Below are positions 1 to 8,377 of a DNA stretch of 64,000 nucleotides, piece by piece; the stretch's first letter is position 1; every line of letters starts with the position of its first letter. Both the position numbers and the translations under genes were made by a program. Source of the stretch: Candidatus Bipolaricaulis anaerobius (GTDB lineage: Bacteria; Bipolaricaulota; Bipolaricaulia; Bipolaricaulales; Bipolaricaulaceae); contig NZ_LS483254.1 of NCBI RefSeq assembly GCF_900465355.1, positions 1-64,000 of the forward strand, read 5' to 3'. The notes beneath the pieces were generated by a model. That model saw only the letters and a list, made by a program, of their open reading frames with translations, had not been told where the DNA came from and made no database searches.

Positions 1-730
1 CCGCCTGCATGTCGATCAAGGTCTGGGTATGGCGCACGAACAGCGGATGGGTGAGGTTGAGCTCAGCGTCCATCCCCTCAAACCCGTTGGCCCGCGTGGC
101 GAACGGGACATCGTGGAGGGCCGCGAGCTGCTCGTACTGGATCCAGGTCAACCACGAGGTGGAGAGGCCCATTTTCGCGGCCCCGCTATCCACGATCGCC
201 TTCGCTGCCGCGCGGACCTCAGCCCACGTGCGGGGTGGGTTCTCCGGATCGAGCCCGGCGGCGCGGAACGCATCCTTGTTGTACCACAGGAGGGCCGTTG
301 AGCTGTTGAACGGCATCGAGACCATCTTCCCATCGGCCGAGCTGTAGTACCCCTTCACCGGGGCGATGTATTGGTCAGGATCAAACGGCGTTTCTGTATC
401 GGCCATGAGCTGATGGACGGGGTAGATCGCTTCCTCGGCCGCCATCATCGTTGCTGTCCCCACCTCGAAGATCTGCACGATGTGCGGCGCTTGGCCCGCC
501 CGGAACGCGGCGATCGCTGCGGACATCGTCTCCGTGTAGGAGCCTTTGTAGACAGCGTTGACAACGTACTGGTCCTGAGACGCGTTGAACCCGTTCACCA
601 CCTCGGTCAGGGCCGCCGCCAACACCCCGGTGGCGGCGTGCCAGAACTCGATCGACACCTTCTGGGCCACAGCCATCGGCCCGAGAGCCAGGATGGCCAA
701 CCCTACGACCACAACCTTGCGCACTTTCAT
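1..730 (-). CDS. Extracellular solute-binding protein, UgpB-like (3' end outside window)
   Basis: Periplasmic or lipid-anchored binding protein of a carbohydrate ABC importer (family 1, glycerol-3-phosphate/sugar type). The start ATG at 730 is preceded by GGAGG. The first 22 residues are a typical signal peptide (MKVRK, a hydrophobic run, then AVAQ). The mature start reads VSIEFWHAATG, followed by NGFNASQDQYVV and further on MPFNSSTALLWYNKDAFRAAG, both hallmark stretches of UgpB/MalE-type proteins. About 243 residues are visible; the family has about 400-430, so the C-terminal part and any permease genes lie beyond base 1. Substrate cannot be told from this part. It is divergent from the gene at 981. 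Confidence 0.9.
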   Translation of the reverse strand, partial: MKVRKVVVVGLAILALGPMAVAQKVSIEFWHAATGVLAAALTEVVNGFNASQDQYVVNAVYKGSYTETMSAAIAAFRAGQAPHIVQIFEVGTATMMAAEEAIYPVHQLMADTETPFDPDQYIAPVKGYYSSADGKMVSMPFNSSTALLWYNKDAFRAAGLDPENPPRTWAEVRAAAKAIVDSGAAKMGLSTSWLTWIQYEQLAALHDVPFATRANGFEGMDAELNLTHPLFVRHTQTLIDMQA

Positions 731-943
731 CAGGCATCCCTCCTCGGAAACACCTCTCCTCGTGACGATCCGCTACCACTGTCTTCCTCTCCCCACCACC
801 TCCTTCCCGCCAGGGGAGGTCGTTCCCCGGCGCCGCCCAAGTGTATCCCCCCGCGAGGTGCGAGGGCCTTCGGTAGCCCGCGATTCGCCTCCCCTGGCCG
901 ATCCCCATTCCCCGCGTCCAGGAAGCGAACTGCCGCCAGCCGG

Positions 944-972
944 TTGACACCCCGCCCCCCCCTGAGTACCCT
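944..972 (+). promoter_or_regulatory. Sigma-70-type promoter, leaderless arrangement
   Basis: A perfect -35 TTGACA (944-949), a 17 bp spacer and TACCCT (967-972). The ATG at 981 lies 8 bases after the -10, so the transcript would begin at or within a base or two of the start codon. It would drive the 981-3891 operon. Confidence 0.65.
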
Positions 973-980
973 CGACCGCG

Positions 981-1166
981 ATGCGAAAAACGTGGCTTCG
1001 GATGCGCTGGTTCCTCCTCGCTATCGGGACCGCCCTCCTCGGGGTCGTGATCGGAAACCTTCTCCCGCAGCTCTCCACCCCGGTCACGGTGGTCCTCTTC
1101 GCGGGGGGGATCGTGCTCATCATCCTCCCGTTCCTCGGGTCGGGGCGAAAGACCAAGACGCAGTAG
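981..1166 (+). CDS. Small two-helix membrane protein
   Basis: A 61-residue protein of unknown function. It has a basic N-terminus (MRKTWLRMR), a hydrophobic helix at about residues 10-30, a short polar turn (QLSTP), a second helix at about 34-53 and a basic tail (GRKTKTQ), so it is probably an inner-membrane protein. A strong promoter ends 8 bases before its ATG, and the mechanosensitive channel gene follows after 3 bases, which supports it as a real first gene of that operon. No family recognised. Confidence 0.6.
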   Translation: MRKTWLRMRWFLLAIGTALLGVVIGNLLPQLSTPVTVVLFAGGIVLIILPFLGSGRKTKTQ

Positions 1167-1169
1167 GCC

Positions 1170-2258
1170 ATGACCTTCCTCCACCGCGTGGTCGCCGGTA
1201 ACGAGGTTTGGACCTGGTTCGTTGCCTTGGGGATCTGCGTCGCCATCTTCACCTCCCTCCGGCTTGCGAAGTGGGCGATCCATCGCCGATTGCTCGCCCG
1301 CGAGCAGCGAGCCCCCAGCGAGGTCACCCGCTTGATGGCCGACCTCGTGCGGAGGACCCAGGTCCTGTTCCTGTTCACGATCTCTCTATTCGTCGCCTCG
1401 CTCGTGCTGAACCTCCCCCCCACCGCGTCCCGCGGCATAAGCGTCCTGGCCATACTCGCATTGCTGATCCAGCTCGCGATGTGGGGGAATCGCCTCATCA
1501 CCTACTGGGTTAGCCGCGAGATCCGGCGCCAGCTGGAGCAGGAAAAGGACGCCGCCACGGCCACCACCCTCAACGCCGTAGGGTTCTTGGCCAAGATCGC
1601 CCTGTGGACGGTGGTCCTCCTCATCGCGCTTGAGAACATCGGGGTGGACGTCACCGCCCTCATCGCCGGGCTCGGGATCGCCGGAGTTGCGGTCGCCCTC
1701 GCCCTCCAGAACGTGCTCGGGGACCTGTTCGCCTCCATCTCGATCGTTGTCGATAAGCCGTTCCTCGTGGGCGACTTCATCGTCGTGGGGGACACGAGCG
1801 GGACGGTGGAGCGAATCGGCCTCAAGACGACCCGCATTCGCAGCCTGACCGGGGAACAGGTCGTCCTGGCCAACTCCGACCTCCTCGGCAGCCGAATCCG
1901 GAACTACAGGCGGATGCGCGAGCGGCGGGTCGCCTTCACATTCAGGATCGCGTACGATACGCCCCCCGAGCTCCTGGAGCGGATCCCGCAGACGGTGCGG
2001 GAGATCATCGAGGGGATCCCCAATACCCGGTTCGACCGGGCCCACTTCAAGGAGTACGGGGACTTCGCCCTCATCTTCGAGGTCGTCTATTACGTCCTCG
2101 TCCCTGACTACAGCGTGTACATGGACACCCAGCAGGCGATCAACCTCGGGCTCCTGCGCCGGTTCCAGGAGATGGGGATCAGGTTCGCCTACCCCACCCA
2201 GGTCGTGTACATCCAACCGAGCCCTGGCCCGTCGAAGGAGGACCGGCATGGACATTAA
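1170..2258 (+). CDS. Mechanosensitive ion channel, MscS family
   Basis: Inner-membrane channel that releases solutes under hypo-osmotic stress. Of 362 residues, roughly the first 190 hold four or five hydrophobic helices. The pore-lining TM3 region is seen in IAGLGIAGVAVALALQNVLGDLFASI, with the Gly/Ala periodicity typical of MscS. The beta domain follows (KPFLVGDFIVVGDTSGTVERIGLKTTRIRS, then LANSDLLGSRIRNY) and then the C-terminal alpha/beta domain. It is larger than E. coli MscS because of an extra N-terminal helix pair. Its end overlaps pckA by 11 bases, so the two are co-translated. Channel family is secure; conductance class is not known. Confidence 0.93.
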   Translation: MTFLHRVVAGNEVWTWFVALGICVAIFTSLRLAKWAIHRRLLAREQRAPSEVTRLMADLVRRTQVLFLFTISLFVASLVLNLPPTASRGISVLAILALLIQLAMWGNRLITYWVSREIRRQLEQEKDAATATTLNAVGFLAKIALWTVVLLIALENIGVDVTALIAGLGIAGVAVALALQNVLGDLFASISIVVDKPFLVGDFIVVGDTSGTVERIGLKTTRIRSLTGEQVVLANSDLLGSRIRNYRRMRERRVAFTFRIAYDTPPELLERIPQTVREIIEGIPNTRFDRAHFKEYGDFALIFEVVYYVLVPDYSVYMDTQQAINLGLLRRFQEMGIRFAYPTQVVYIQPSPGPSKEDRHGH

Positions 2259-3891
2259 CCGTGAAGTGGAGCGGCTTGTGGGGGCCCGCGCCAGCGTGAA
2301 CCCCTCCCGACCGACCCTCGTCCAGGAGGCGATCGCTCACCGGGAAGCCCTCGTGAGCGTCTCGGGGGCGCTCGCCACCTGGACATCCCCCGAATCCACT
2401 GGGCGGAGGCCGCAGGACACCTACATCGTCGACCGCCCGGAGATCCACGACGAGGTGGACTGGACGTCCCCGTACTGCATCCCCATGGCGCCGGCGACGT
2501 TCGAGCTCCTCGCCTCCGATGCGGTGGCGACGCTCGCGGCCAAGCCCAGGCTGTTCCTGATGGAGCGGGCCCTGGGGGCCGATCCGGCGTGTGCGCTCCC
2601 GGTGCGGCTCCTCACCGACCGCGCCCTCACCGCCCTGTTCGCGGACAACATGTTCCGACCGCTCCCAACCGGCATCGAGCGCTCCCCGTTCGCTGACCGC
2701 CCGTTCACCCTCCTCGCCCTCCCCTACAACAAGCTCGATCCGCGGAAGTACGCGGGCCGACTGCGGAACGACCCCGACAAGGGCCGCCCGTCCGACCTGG
2801 CGGTGGTCATGGACTTCGCCCTCCGCGTGGGGATCGTGTACGGCTCAGCGTACCTCGGGTCGGTGAAGAAGCTCCTGTTTACGGTGATGAACTTCCTCCT
2901 CCCCCCGTTGGGGATCCTCCCCCTGCACGGGGCGGCCAACGTCGGCGCCGATGGCCGCTCCGCCCTCTTCCTCGGCCTCTCCGGGACGGGGAAGACGTCG
3001 CTCTCCTCCGATCCCGAGCGGGCCCTCCTCGGCGACGACGAGCACGGGTGGAGCGAGGAGGGGATCTTCAACTTCGAGTGGGGCTGCTACGCGAAGATGA
3101 TCGGGATCGATCCCGCCAAGGAGCCGGACATCTACGGGGCAGTGATGCACGAGGCGCCGCCGGAGGACCACGGGGCGATCGTGGAGAACGCGTTCATCAC
3201 CCCCGATGGCCGGTTCGACTTCCACGACCGGCGGCTCACCGAGAACTCCCGCGCCAGCTACCCCCTCTCGTTCATCCATAACTCCGATCCCACCGGGCGG
3301 GCGGGGCACCCGACGGTCATGGTGTTCCTCACCGCTGACGCCAACGGCGTCCTCCCCCCGATCGCCCGCCTCGAGCCCGACCAGGCCAAGCTGTGGTTCC
3401 TCATGGGCTACACGAGCAAGCTCGCCGGGACGGAGACGGGGGTCGCCGAGCCGGGGTCCACGTTCTCCCGCTTCTTCGGGGCCCCGTTCATGCCGCGGCT
3501 TCCCCACGCCTACACCGACCTCCTCGGGGAGTACCTCGATCGGTACAAGACCCGGACGTGGCTCGTCAACACCGGCTGGTCGGGCGGTCCGTACAGAGAA
3601 GGGTCGCGGATCGACATCCGCCTCACCCGGGCAATGGTGCGGGCCGCGTTGTCCGGCGAGCTCGACCGGGCGAAGTTCACCCTCGATGAGCGGTTCCATC
3701 TTTGGGTTCCCACGACGTGCCCCGGGGTGCCGGAGGAGATCCTCCGCCCGGAGGCGACGTGGAAGGACCGGGGAGCCTACAGTCGGCGGGCGGACCTCCT
3801 CGCCCACGACTTCGCCCGGGAGTTCGAGAAGTCGTTCGGGAGCCTTTCGATCAACCCCCGCGTAGCCGCCCAATGCCCGGGACGGCGGTAG
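2248..3891 (+). CDS. pckA: Phosphoenolpyruvate carboxykinase (ATP)
   Basis: Cytosolic enzyme that interconverts oxaloacetate + ATP and PEP + CO2 + ADP. It serves gluconeogenesis, or in some anaerobes the fixing direction. The ATP-type signature is intact: the kinase-1a loop GLSGTGKTSLSSDP, then GDDEHGWSEEGIFNFEWGCYAK, then ENAFITPDGRFDF, and the C-terminal NTGWSGGPYREGSRIDIRLTR. Its length of 547 residues is normal for the family. The ATG at 2248 lies inside the end of the channel gene, 10 bases after GAAGGAGG, so coupling is likely. It converges on and overlaps the small minus-strand gene at 3851-4120 by 41 bases. Confidence 0.97.
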   Translation: MDINREVERLVGARASVNPSRPTLVQEAIAHREALVSVSGALATWTSPESTGRRPQDTYIVDRPEIHDEVDWTSPYCIPMAPATFELLASDAVATLAAKPRLFLMERALGADPACALPVRLLTDRALTALFADNMFRPLPTGIERSPFADRPFTLLALPYNKLDPRKYAGRLRNDPDKGRPSDLAVVMDFALRVGIVYGSAYLGSVKKLLFTVMNFLLPPLGILPLHGAANVGADGRSALFLGLSGTGKTSLSSDPERALLGDDEHGWSEEGIFNFEWGCYAKMIGIDPAKEPDIYGAVMHEAPPEDHGAIVENAFITPDGRFDFHDRRLTENSRASYPLSFIHNSDPTGRAGHPTVMVFLTADANGVLPPIARLEPDQAKLWFLMGYTSKLAGTETGVAEPGSTFSRFFGAPFMPRLPHAYTDLLGEYLDRYKTRTWLVNTGWSGGPYREGSRIDIRLTRAMVRAALSGELDRAKFTLDERFHLWVPTTCPGVPEEILRPEATWKDRGAYSRRADLLAHDFAREFEKSFGSLSINPRVAAQCPGRR

Positions 3892-4120
3892 CGACCGCCC
3901 CCCGCACCCGGTGGACGAACCTCCGCCCGGCCTGAACGCTAGGCCACGCCAGTCCCACCGCTGTCAGGGCGAGGATCCAGTCGAGGAGCGTCCCCGTGGC
4001 ACCGAGGGCGAGGGCACAGGCGAGGACGAGGACCGCAGCCACGATCGCCAGGGATAGAGCGACGAGGCCGAGCCCGACCGCGGGGATCAGGAGGAGCGCG
4101 GCGACGAGGGCGTAGGTCAT
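3851..4120 (-). CDS. Small membrane protein, unknown
   Basis: An 89-residue protein starting MTYALVAALLL with two or three very hydrophobic segments (about residues 3-20, 22-42 and 45-60), then a basic tail (GRRFVHRVRG). The start is fixed by a TGATG one-base overlap with the stop of the nitroreductase gene. Its last 41 bases run antisense into the end of pckA. No family recognised. The alternative, that it is a chance hydrophobic frame, is less likely because of the exact coupling. Confidence 0.5.
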   Translation of the reverse strand: MTYALVAALLLIPAVGLGLVALSLAIVAAVLVLACALALGATGTLLDWILALTAVGLAWPSVQAGRRFVHRVRGAVATAVPGIGRLRGG

Positions 4121-4617
4121 CAGATCCGCCGCACCAGTTCCGACAGAGGGCGCCGCTCGCGCCCGGGCGGGGTCTCCGCCGGGTAGCCGAGCGGGAGGAG
4201 CATCATCAACTCCTCGACCTCCCTCGCCCCGAGGAGGGCCTCGATCTCCCGGTCGCGGGCCCGCCCGATCCAGCACGCGCCCAACCCGAGGGCATGGGCG
4301 GCGAGGAGGATGTTCTGGGCGCAGGCCCCGATCGCCTGGGCGTCCTTGAGCTCATCGTAGCCCGCCGCCCGATCGAGGAGGACCGCGATCGTGACGGGGG
4401 CCGTGCGCACCATGTCCCGCTGCGGGACGAGCTTCCCTAGCTCGGCACGCTTGGCCTCCGACTCCACGACCACGAACCGCCACGGCTGGGTGTTCCTCCC
4501 CGACGGGGCCCACCGCCCGGCGTCGAGGATCGCCTCCAGGGCCTCTGGCTCCACCGGCTGGGAGCGGAACGCGCGCACGGAGCGCCGGTCATGGATCGCC
4601 TTCAGGACCTCGTTCAT
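4120..4617 (-). CDS. Nitroreductase family protein
   Basis: A 165-residue FMN-binding oxidoreductase of the nitroreductase superfamily, acting in the cytosol with NAD(P)H. It begins MNEVLKAIHDRRSVRAF, the FMN-phosphate-binding RRS motif, followed by LEAILDAGRWAPSGRNTQPWRFVVV, a second FMN contact, and ends with LGLGACWIG and LPLGYP. Length matches the compact members of the family. TATACT lies 12 bases before the ATG. It is coupled to the small membrane protein downstream. Physiological substrate cannot be inferred. Confidence 0.92.
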   Translation of the reverse strand: MNEVLKAIHDRRSVRAFRSQPVEPEALEAILDAGRWAPSGRNTQPWRFVVVESEAKRAELGKLVPQRDMVRTAPVTIAVLLDRAAGYDELKDAQAIGACAQNILLAAHALGLGACWIGRARDREIEALLGAREVEELMMLLPLGYPAETPPGRERRPLSELVRRI

Positions 4618-4648
4618 CGGCGTGATGGGAGTATACCAGCTGCCGGCC

Positions 4649-5635
4649 CTATGGGCTCCCCTCCCACTCCCGCGCGAGGGCTTCCAGATCCGCCGCGGTG
4701 AGGGTGCGACCGGTGAACGGGAGCTCCCGTCCCACGAACGTGGCCGCCCAGAGGAGGCGCTCGTACGTGATCACGGACGGGAGGGAGAGATCGAGCCAGT
4801 CCGCCGCGATGTCCCAGTGGCCGACCACCTCCCGCGGGGGGAGGCGGTGGGCCACCGCCAGCGAGGCCTGGGCCTCCAGGCCCAGGTCGGGGAAGGCCAT
4901 CCCCACTACGTAGGCGCCGGCGGCCGCCTCCGCGGGGATGGTGATCCGCCACGAGCGGACGGCGAGCTCGCCCGCGCGGAGGGGGTCGTACACCCCCGGC
5001 GTCGGGCTCGCCTCCCACCCCGCGGGCAGGGCGAGGTCCGCATTCAAGGCGGGGTGGTCGCGGGGGGCGATGAGGCGCACGGACAGGGTCACCGTATGCC
5101 CGGGGAGGGCAACAGGGCTCGACACGCCGGCCGCGGCGAGGACGAGGGTTCGCGCGATCCTCTCGCCGGGCCGGACCTCTACCGACTGCCGGCTTGCCTC
5201 CCCCTCCAGCTCGGCCACGAGCTCGTGCTCCCCCGGCGCGACGACGAAGAACGCCCACCCCAACGCATCGGCGACCTTGGCCTGCCCGGCAAGGGTGAGG
5301 AGCGCTCCGGGGCTCGCCTGGACCTCGACCACCCCCACCTCGTCCGGCACCCGGAGGAAGGCGTGACAGGCGCGGTCCGTGCACGCCACCCACACCCCAG
5401 GGCCAGCGGGGGGGAGGGAGGCCTCCCAGCGGATCCGCTCCCCAGCGGGAGCGCGATCCCATGTCTCGCTGGTGACGGGAGCGTCCCCATGGCTCACCGT
5501 GGGGTCCCCCTCCCCCGGCACCGTCCACAGGACGAGGGGCTCGGAGAGGAAGAACACGGAGTGGGGCACATCCAACCCCAGCCCGATCCGCCCCAGAGCG
5601 AGCACCACGCCGAGAACGAGGGACAGCCGCTTCAT
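4649..5635 (-). CDS. Exported protein of unknown function with two beta-rich repeats
   Basis: A 328-residue protein with a signal peptide (MKRLSLVLGVVLALGRIGLGL). The mature part looks like tandem Ig-like or carrier beta sandwiches: ASPGALLTLAGQ...PGEHELVAELEG, then VALPGHTVTLSVRLIAPRDHPALNADLALPAGWEASPTPG, which resembles the NEW3/alpha-galactosidase-associated type of surface module. The C-terminal 70 residues look helical. The start is fixed by an ATGA overlap with the upstream gene at 5632-6891, so the two products are probably made together. No enzyme motif seen. Confidence 0.75.
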   Translation of the reverse strand: MKRLSLVLGVVLALGRIGLGLDVPHSVFFLSEPLVLWTVPGEGDPTVSHGDAPVTSETWDRAPAGERIRWEASLPPAGPGVWVACTDRACHAFLRVPDEVGVVEVQASPGALLTLAGQAKVADALGWAFFVVAPGEHELVAELEGEASRQSVEVRPGERIARTLVLAAAGVSSPVALPGHTVTLSVRLIAPRDHPALNADLALPAGWEASPTPGVYDPLRAGELAVRSWRITIPAEAAAGAYVVGMAFPDLGLEAQASLAVAHRLPPREVVGHWDIAADWLDLSLPSVITYERLLWAATFVGRELPFTGRTLTAADLEALAREWEGSP

Positions 5636-6891
5636 CGCAAGGGAAGGGTGATGTAGGCGGAGTAGCAGCCCCGCGGGTCCCGGAACTGGGCCCACAGGAC
5701 GTCGCCCGCGCAGGCCGCGAAGTCCGCCGGGCGGAGGGCGCCGCTCACGAACACCCCCCCGTCGCTTTCGGCGAGGGGGATCTCCTGGATCCGCGGATCC
5801 GGGCCGAGCTTGCCCACGAGGAGCACCGGGGCCGGGCCCGTGACGTCGTCGGCGCGGATCTGGAGCGGCTGCGTACACGGCCACGGTTCGGTGGGGGGGA
5901 GCCCGGTTGTAGCGTCCACCCACGACAGCTTGACCTGAGGGACGAACGCAACCGTCGTCTGGGCACGCTCCCACAGGAGCCCCTTCCGCACCAGGGCCAC
6001 CACGATCACGTCCCGGGGAGCGTCCGCGAGCAGGGTGAGGCTCAGCCCGCCGGCGCGCTCAACGCCGTCCACGCACCATCGCACCTCGTCCGGCCTCTCC
6101 GGCCGCGCCAGGTGCACCTCCCCCACGCAGCCGACCGGGAGGACGAGGGCCTCCGGGGCGAGGGCGATCGGGAGGACGGGGAGGGGGGCCCGAAGAGATG
6201 CCCCTTCCCAAGTGCACGTCAGGCACGCCCCCGTCGAAACCGCCGCCTCGGTGAGGAGATCGCCCCCGACCGTCGTCACCCGCAACCCCAGATCGCAGCC
6301 CCGCGGCTCGAGGGCGACCACGAACTCGCCCACGAACTTCCCGGTCACGGGCCCATCCTCCTCCAGGGGGAGGGCGAACTCCTTCCCCGCCAGGGCCAGC
6401 TCGAGGGCGAGGGCCTCCCGCTCACACGTCGTGTCGCGGGAGGGGTCCGTGAGGACGATCCGGAACAGGGCCGGCCCCATCTCCTCCGCCGCGACCCATT
6501 CCATCTCCACGTTGTCCCACCGCTCGAGCGCGACCGTGGGCTCATCTGGCCCGCGGGGGCCGACCCGGGCCGGGGCCGCAAGCCCCCCGCCAAGCTCCGT
6601 CGCCGCGACGACCGTGTCCCCTAGCTGCACGGACACGGACGGGGTCCCCTCGGGATCGCACGCCCGTCGGATGTGGATCGGCGCGGACCGGAGCACGTCC
6701 CCCTCACGGGCGAGAGCGACCGGCACGACCGCGCCCGTCCGCAGGACGAGGAGCGTTGCCTGTCCGCCTTCCTCTGGGACCCCGGTCACAACCACCCGGA
6801 ACGTCCCCCCCAGGCGGGGCTCCGCGTCGAACTGGATCTCCGCTCCCCAAGCGGGAAGGGCGATCAGCGCCAGCACCAAGAACCATCTCAT
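5632..6891 (-). CDS. Exported beta-sandwich protein, unknown
   Basis: A 419-residue protein with a short signal peptide (MRWFLVLALIALPAWGA). The rest is repeated beta-rich units: LGGTFRVVVTGVPEEGGQATLLVLRTG, then LFRIVLTDPSRDTTCEREALALEL, then VKLSWVDATTGLPPTEPWPCTQPLQIRADDV. This reads like an extracellular or periplasmic adhesive scaffold. The third block, describing 'effects' of a D/N-rich unit, resembles parts of the 1006-residue surface protein at 18486. ATG at 6891 has GGAGG eight bases upstream and TATAAT at 6920-6925. It is first gene of a two-gene operon. Confidence 0.75.
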   Translation of the reverse strand: MRWFLVLALIALPAWGAEIQFDAEPRLGGTFRVVVTGVPEEGGQATLLVLRTGAVVPVALAREGDVLRSAPIHIRRACDPEGTPSVSVQLGDTVVAATELGGGLAAPARVGPRGPDEPTVALERWDNVEMEWVAAEEMGPALFRIVLTDPSRDTTCEREALALELALAGKEFALPLEEDGPVTGKFVGEFVVALEPRGCDLGLRVTTVGGDLLTEAAVSTGACLTCTWEGASLRAPLPVLPIALAPEALVLPVGCVGEVHLARPERPDEVRWCVDGVERAGGLSLTLLADAPRDVIVVALVRKGLLWERAQTTVAFVPQVKLSWVDATTGLPPTEPWPCTQPLQIRADDVTGPAPVLLVGKLGPDPRIQEIPLAESDGGVFVSGALRPADFAACAGDVLWAQFRDPRGCYSAYITLPLR

Positions 6892-6919
6892 CCCTCGCCT
6901 CCTTCACTGCGCCGGACCC

Positions 6920-6983
6920 ATTATAGACGGGAGGATCCGCCGGGGGACGTGATCCCCATCACATTGGGAGGGGCCGGTACAAT
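6920..6983. promoter_or_regulatory. Divergent -10 elements between exported-protein operon and tldD
   Basis: Minus strand: TATAAT at 6925-6920, with GGAGG and the ATG at 6891 downstream. Plus strand: TACAAT at 6978-6983, with AAAGGGGG and the ATG at 7004 downstream. Neither has a convincing -35 hexamer, so this rests mainly on A/T-rich hexamers standing out in GC-rich DNA. Confidence 0.45.
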
Positions 6984-7003
6984 CTCCCGGTAAAGGGGGT
7001 CCG

Positions 7004-8377
7004 ATGGAAGACAGGCTGCGTGAGGCCGTGGCGAAGAGCCACGCCGACTACACCGAGGCCCGCTGGGAACAGGTCGCGCGGTCGCGGGTCGCGTTCCAGC
7101 GCGACCAGCTGATGGCGCTCGAATCCGGCGAGGAAGCGGGCGGCATCGTGCGGTGCCTCGTCCGGGGGGCGTGGGGGATCGCCGTGTTCACCGACCCGGC
7201 CGAGCTGGCGCGCAAGATCGAGGAGGCCACCCACCTCGCCCGCACCGCATCCCGCCACGTCGCGGATCCGGTGGGGCTCGCTCCCGTGGAGCGGGCGGAG
7301 GCGCGCCATGAAGGGGAGATGAGGCGCGACTTCCGCGGCGTGCCCCTCGATGAAAAGCGCCGGCTGGCCGAGGGCTACAACAAGCTCCTCCTCACCCACT
7401 CCCCCGCAATCGCGTCCACGAGCGTCCGCTACACCGACACCTGGCGGAAGGTGACCTACGCCAACTCCGAGGGGACCTACGTCGAGCAGGGCATCCCCGA
7501 CGTTACGCTCTCCCTCGCCGCCGTGGCGCGGAAGAACGGGGATATCCAGCAGGCGTTCGAGTCCCTCGGCTACGGAGCGGGGTTCGACGCCGTCCAGGGG
7601 AAGGAGGGGATGGCCCGCAAGGCAGCGCAGCGGGCGGTGGACCTCCTCGCGGCGAAGCCGGTCCGGGGGGGGACGTACACCGTGATCCTCGACCCGAGCC
7701 TCGCGGGGGTGTTCATCCACGAGGCGTTCGGCCACATCTGCGAGGCCGACTTCCTCCTCCGGAACGAGCCGATGCGCAAGGTGATGCAACTGGGGACGCG
7801 GTTCGGGGTTGAGTCCCTCCACGTGGTGGACGACGGGTACCGCCCCGGGGAACGGGGGAACTCCCCCTACGACAATGAGGGCGTCCCGTGGCGAAAGGCG
7901 TACCTCATCAAGAACGGGGTCCTCACCGGCCTCATGCACTCCCGCGCCACGGCGCACAAGATGAAGGCCACCCCGACGGGGAACGCGCGCGCCGTATCGT
8001 GGGAGCACGAGCCGATCGTGCGGATGCGCAACACGTACATCGAGCCGGGGGAGGCAACCCTCGAGGAGATGCTCGACGGGATCGAACATGGCATCTACGC
8101 GTGCTCCGCGTTCGGCGGGGAGACGATGTTCGAGCAGTTCACGTTCTCCGCGGCGTGGGGCCACGAGATCGTAAACGGGGTGATCGGGCCGATGGTGCGG
8201 GATGTCGTCCTCACCGGGAACGTGTTCCACACCCTCAAGAACATCGAACTGATCGGGCGGGACTTCAAGCTCGAGGGGAGCGCGGGGGGGTGCGGGAAGG
8301 GCGGGCAGTCGCCGCTCCCCACCACAACCGGGGCGCCCCACGTGCGTGTGCGGAACGTGACGGTGGGAGGTCGGTGA
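7004..8377 (+). CDS. tldD: TldD-family zinc metalloprotease
   Basis: The catalytic half of the TldD/TldE heterodimer, which threads unfolded peptides through a channel and degrades them. It is known from microcin B17 maturation and CcdA turnover. The zinc-site motif HEAFGHICEADFL (HExxxH) lies near residue 244, followed by the family block NEGVPWRKAYLIKNGVLTGLMHSR and the C-terminal GGCGKGGQSPLPTTTGAPHVRVRNVTVGG. Length of 457 residues is normal. AAAGGGGG precedes the ATG. It overlaps tldE by one base (TGATG), so the heterodimer is co-translated. Confidence 0.95.
   Translation: MEDRLREAVAKSHADYTEARWEQVARSRVAFQRDQLMALESGEEAGGIVRCLVRGAWGIAVFTDPAELARKIEEATHLARTASRHVADPVGLAPVERAEARHEGEMRRDFRGVPLDEKRRLAEGYNKLLLTHSPAIASTSVRYTDTWRKVTYANSEGTYVEQGIPDVTLSLAAVARKNGDIQQAFESLGYGAGFDAVQGKEGMARKAAQRAVDLLAAKPVRGGTYTVILDPSLAGVFIHEAFGHICEADFLLRNEPMRKVMQLGTRFGVESLHVVDDGYRPGERGNSPYDNEGVPWRKAYLIKNGVLTGLMHSRATAHKMKATPTGNARAVSWEHEPIVRMRNTYIEPGEATLEEMLDGIEHGIYACSAFGGETMFEQFTFSAAWGHEIVNGVIGPMVRDVVLTGNVFHTLKNIELIGRDFKLEGSAGGCGKGGQSPLPTTTGAPHVRVRNVTVGGR

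Noticed and set aside
371-1283. Long overlapping frames upstream of the channel gene
   Set aside because: They are antisense or frame-shifted to the solute-binding protein and small membrane protein genes and lack family motifs.
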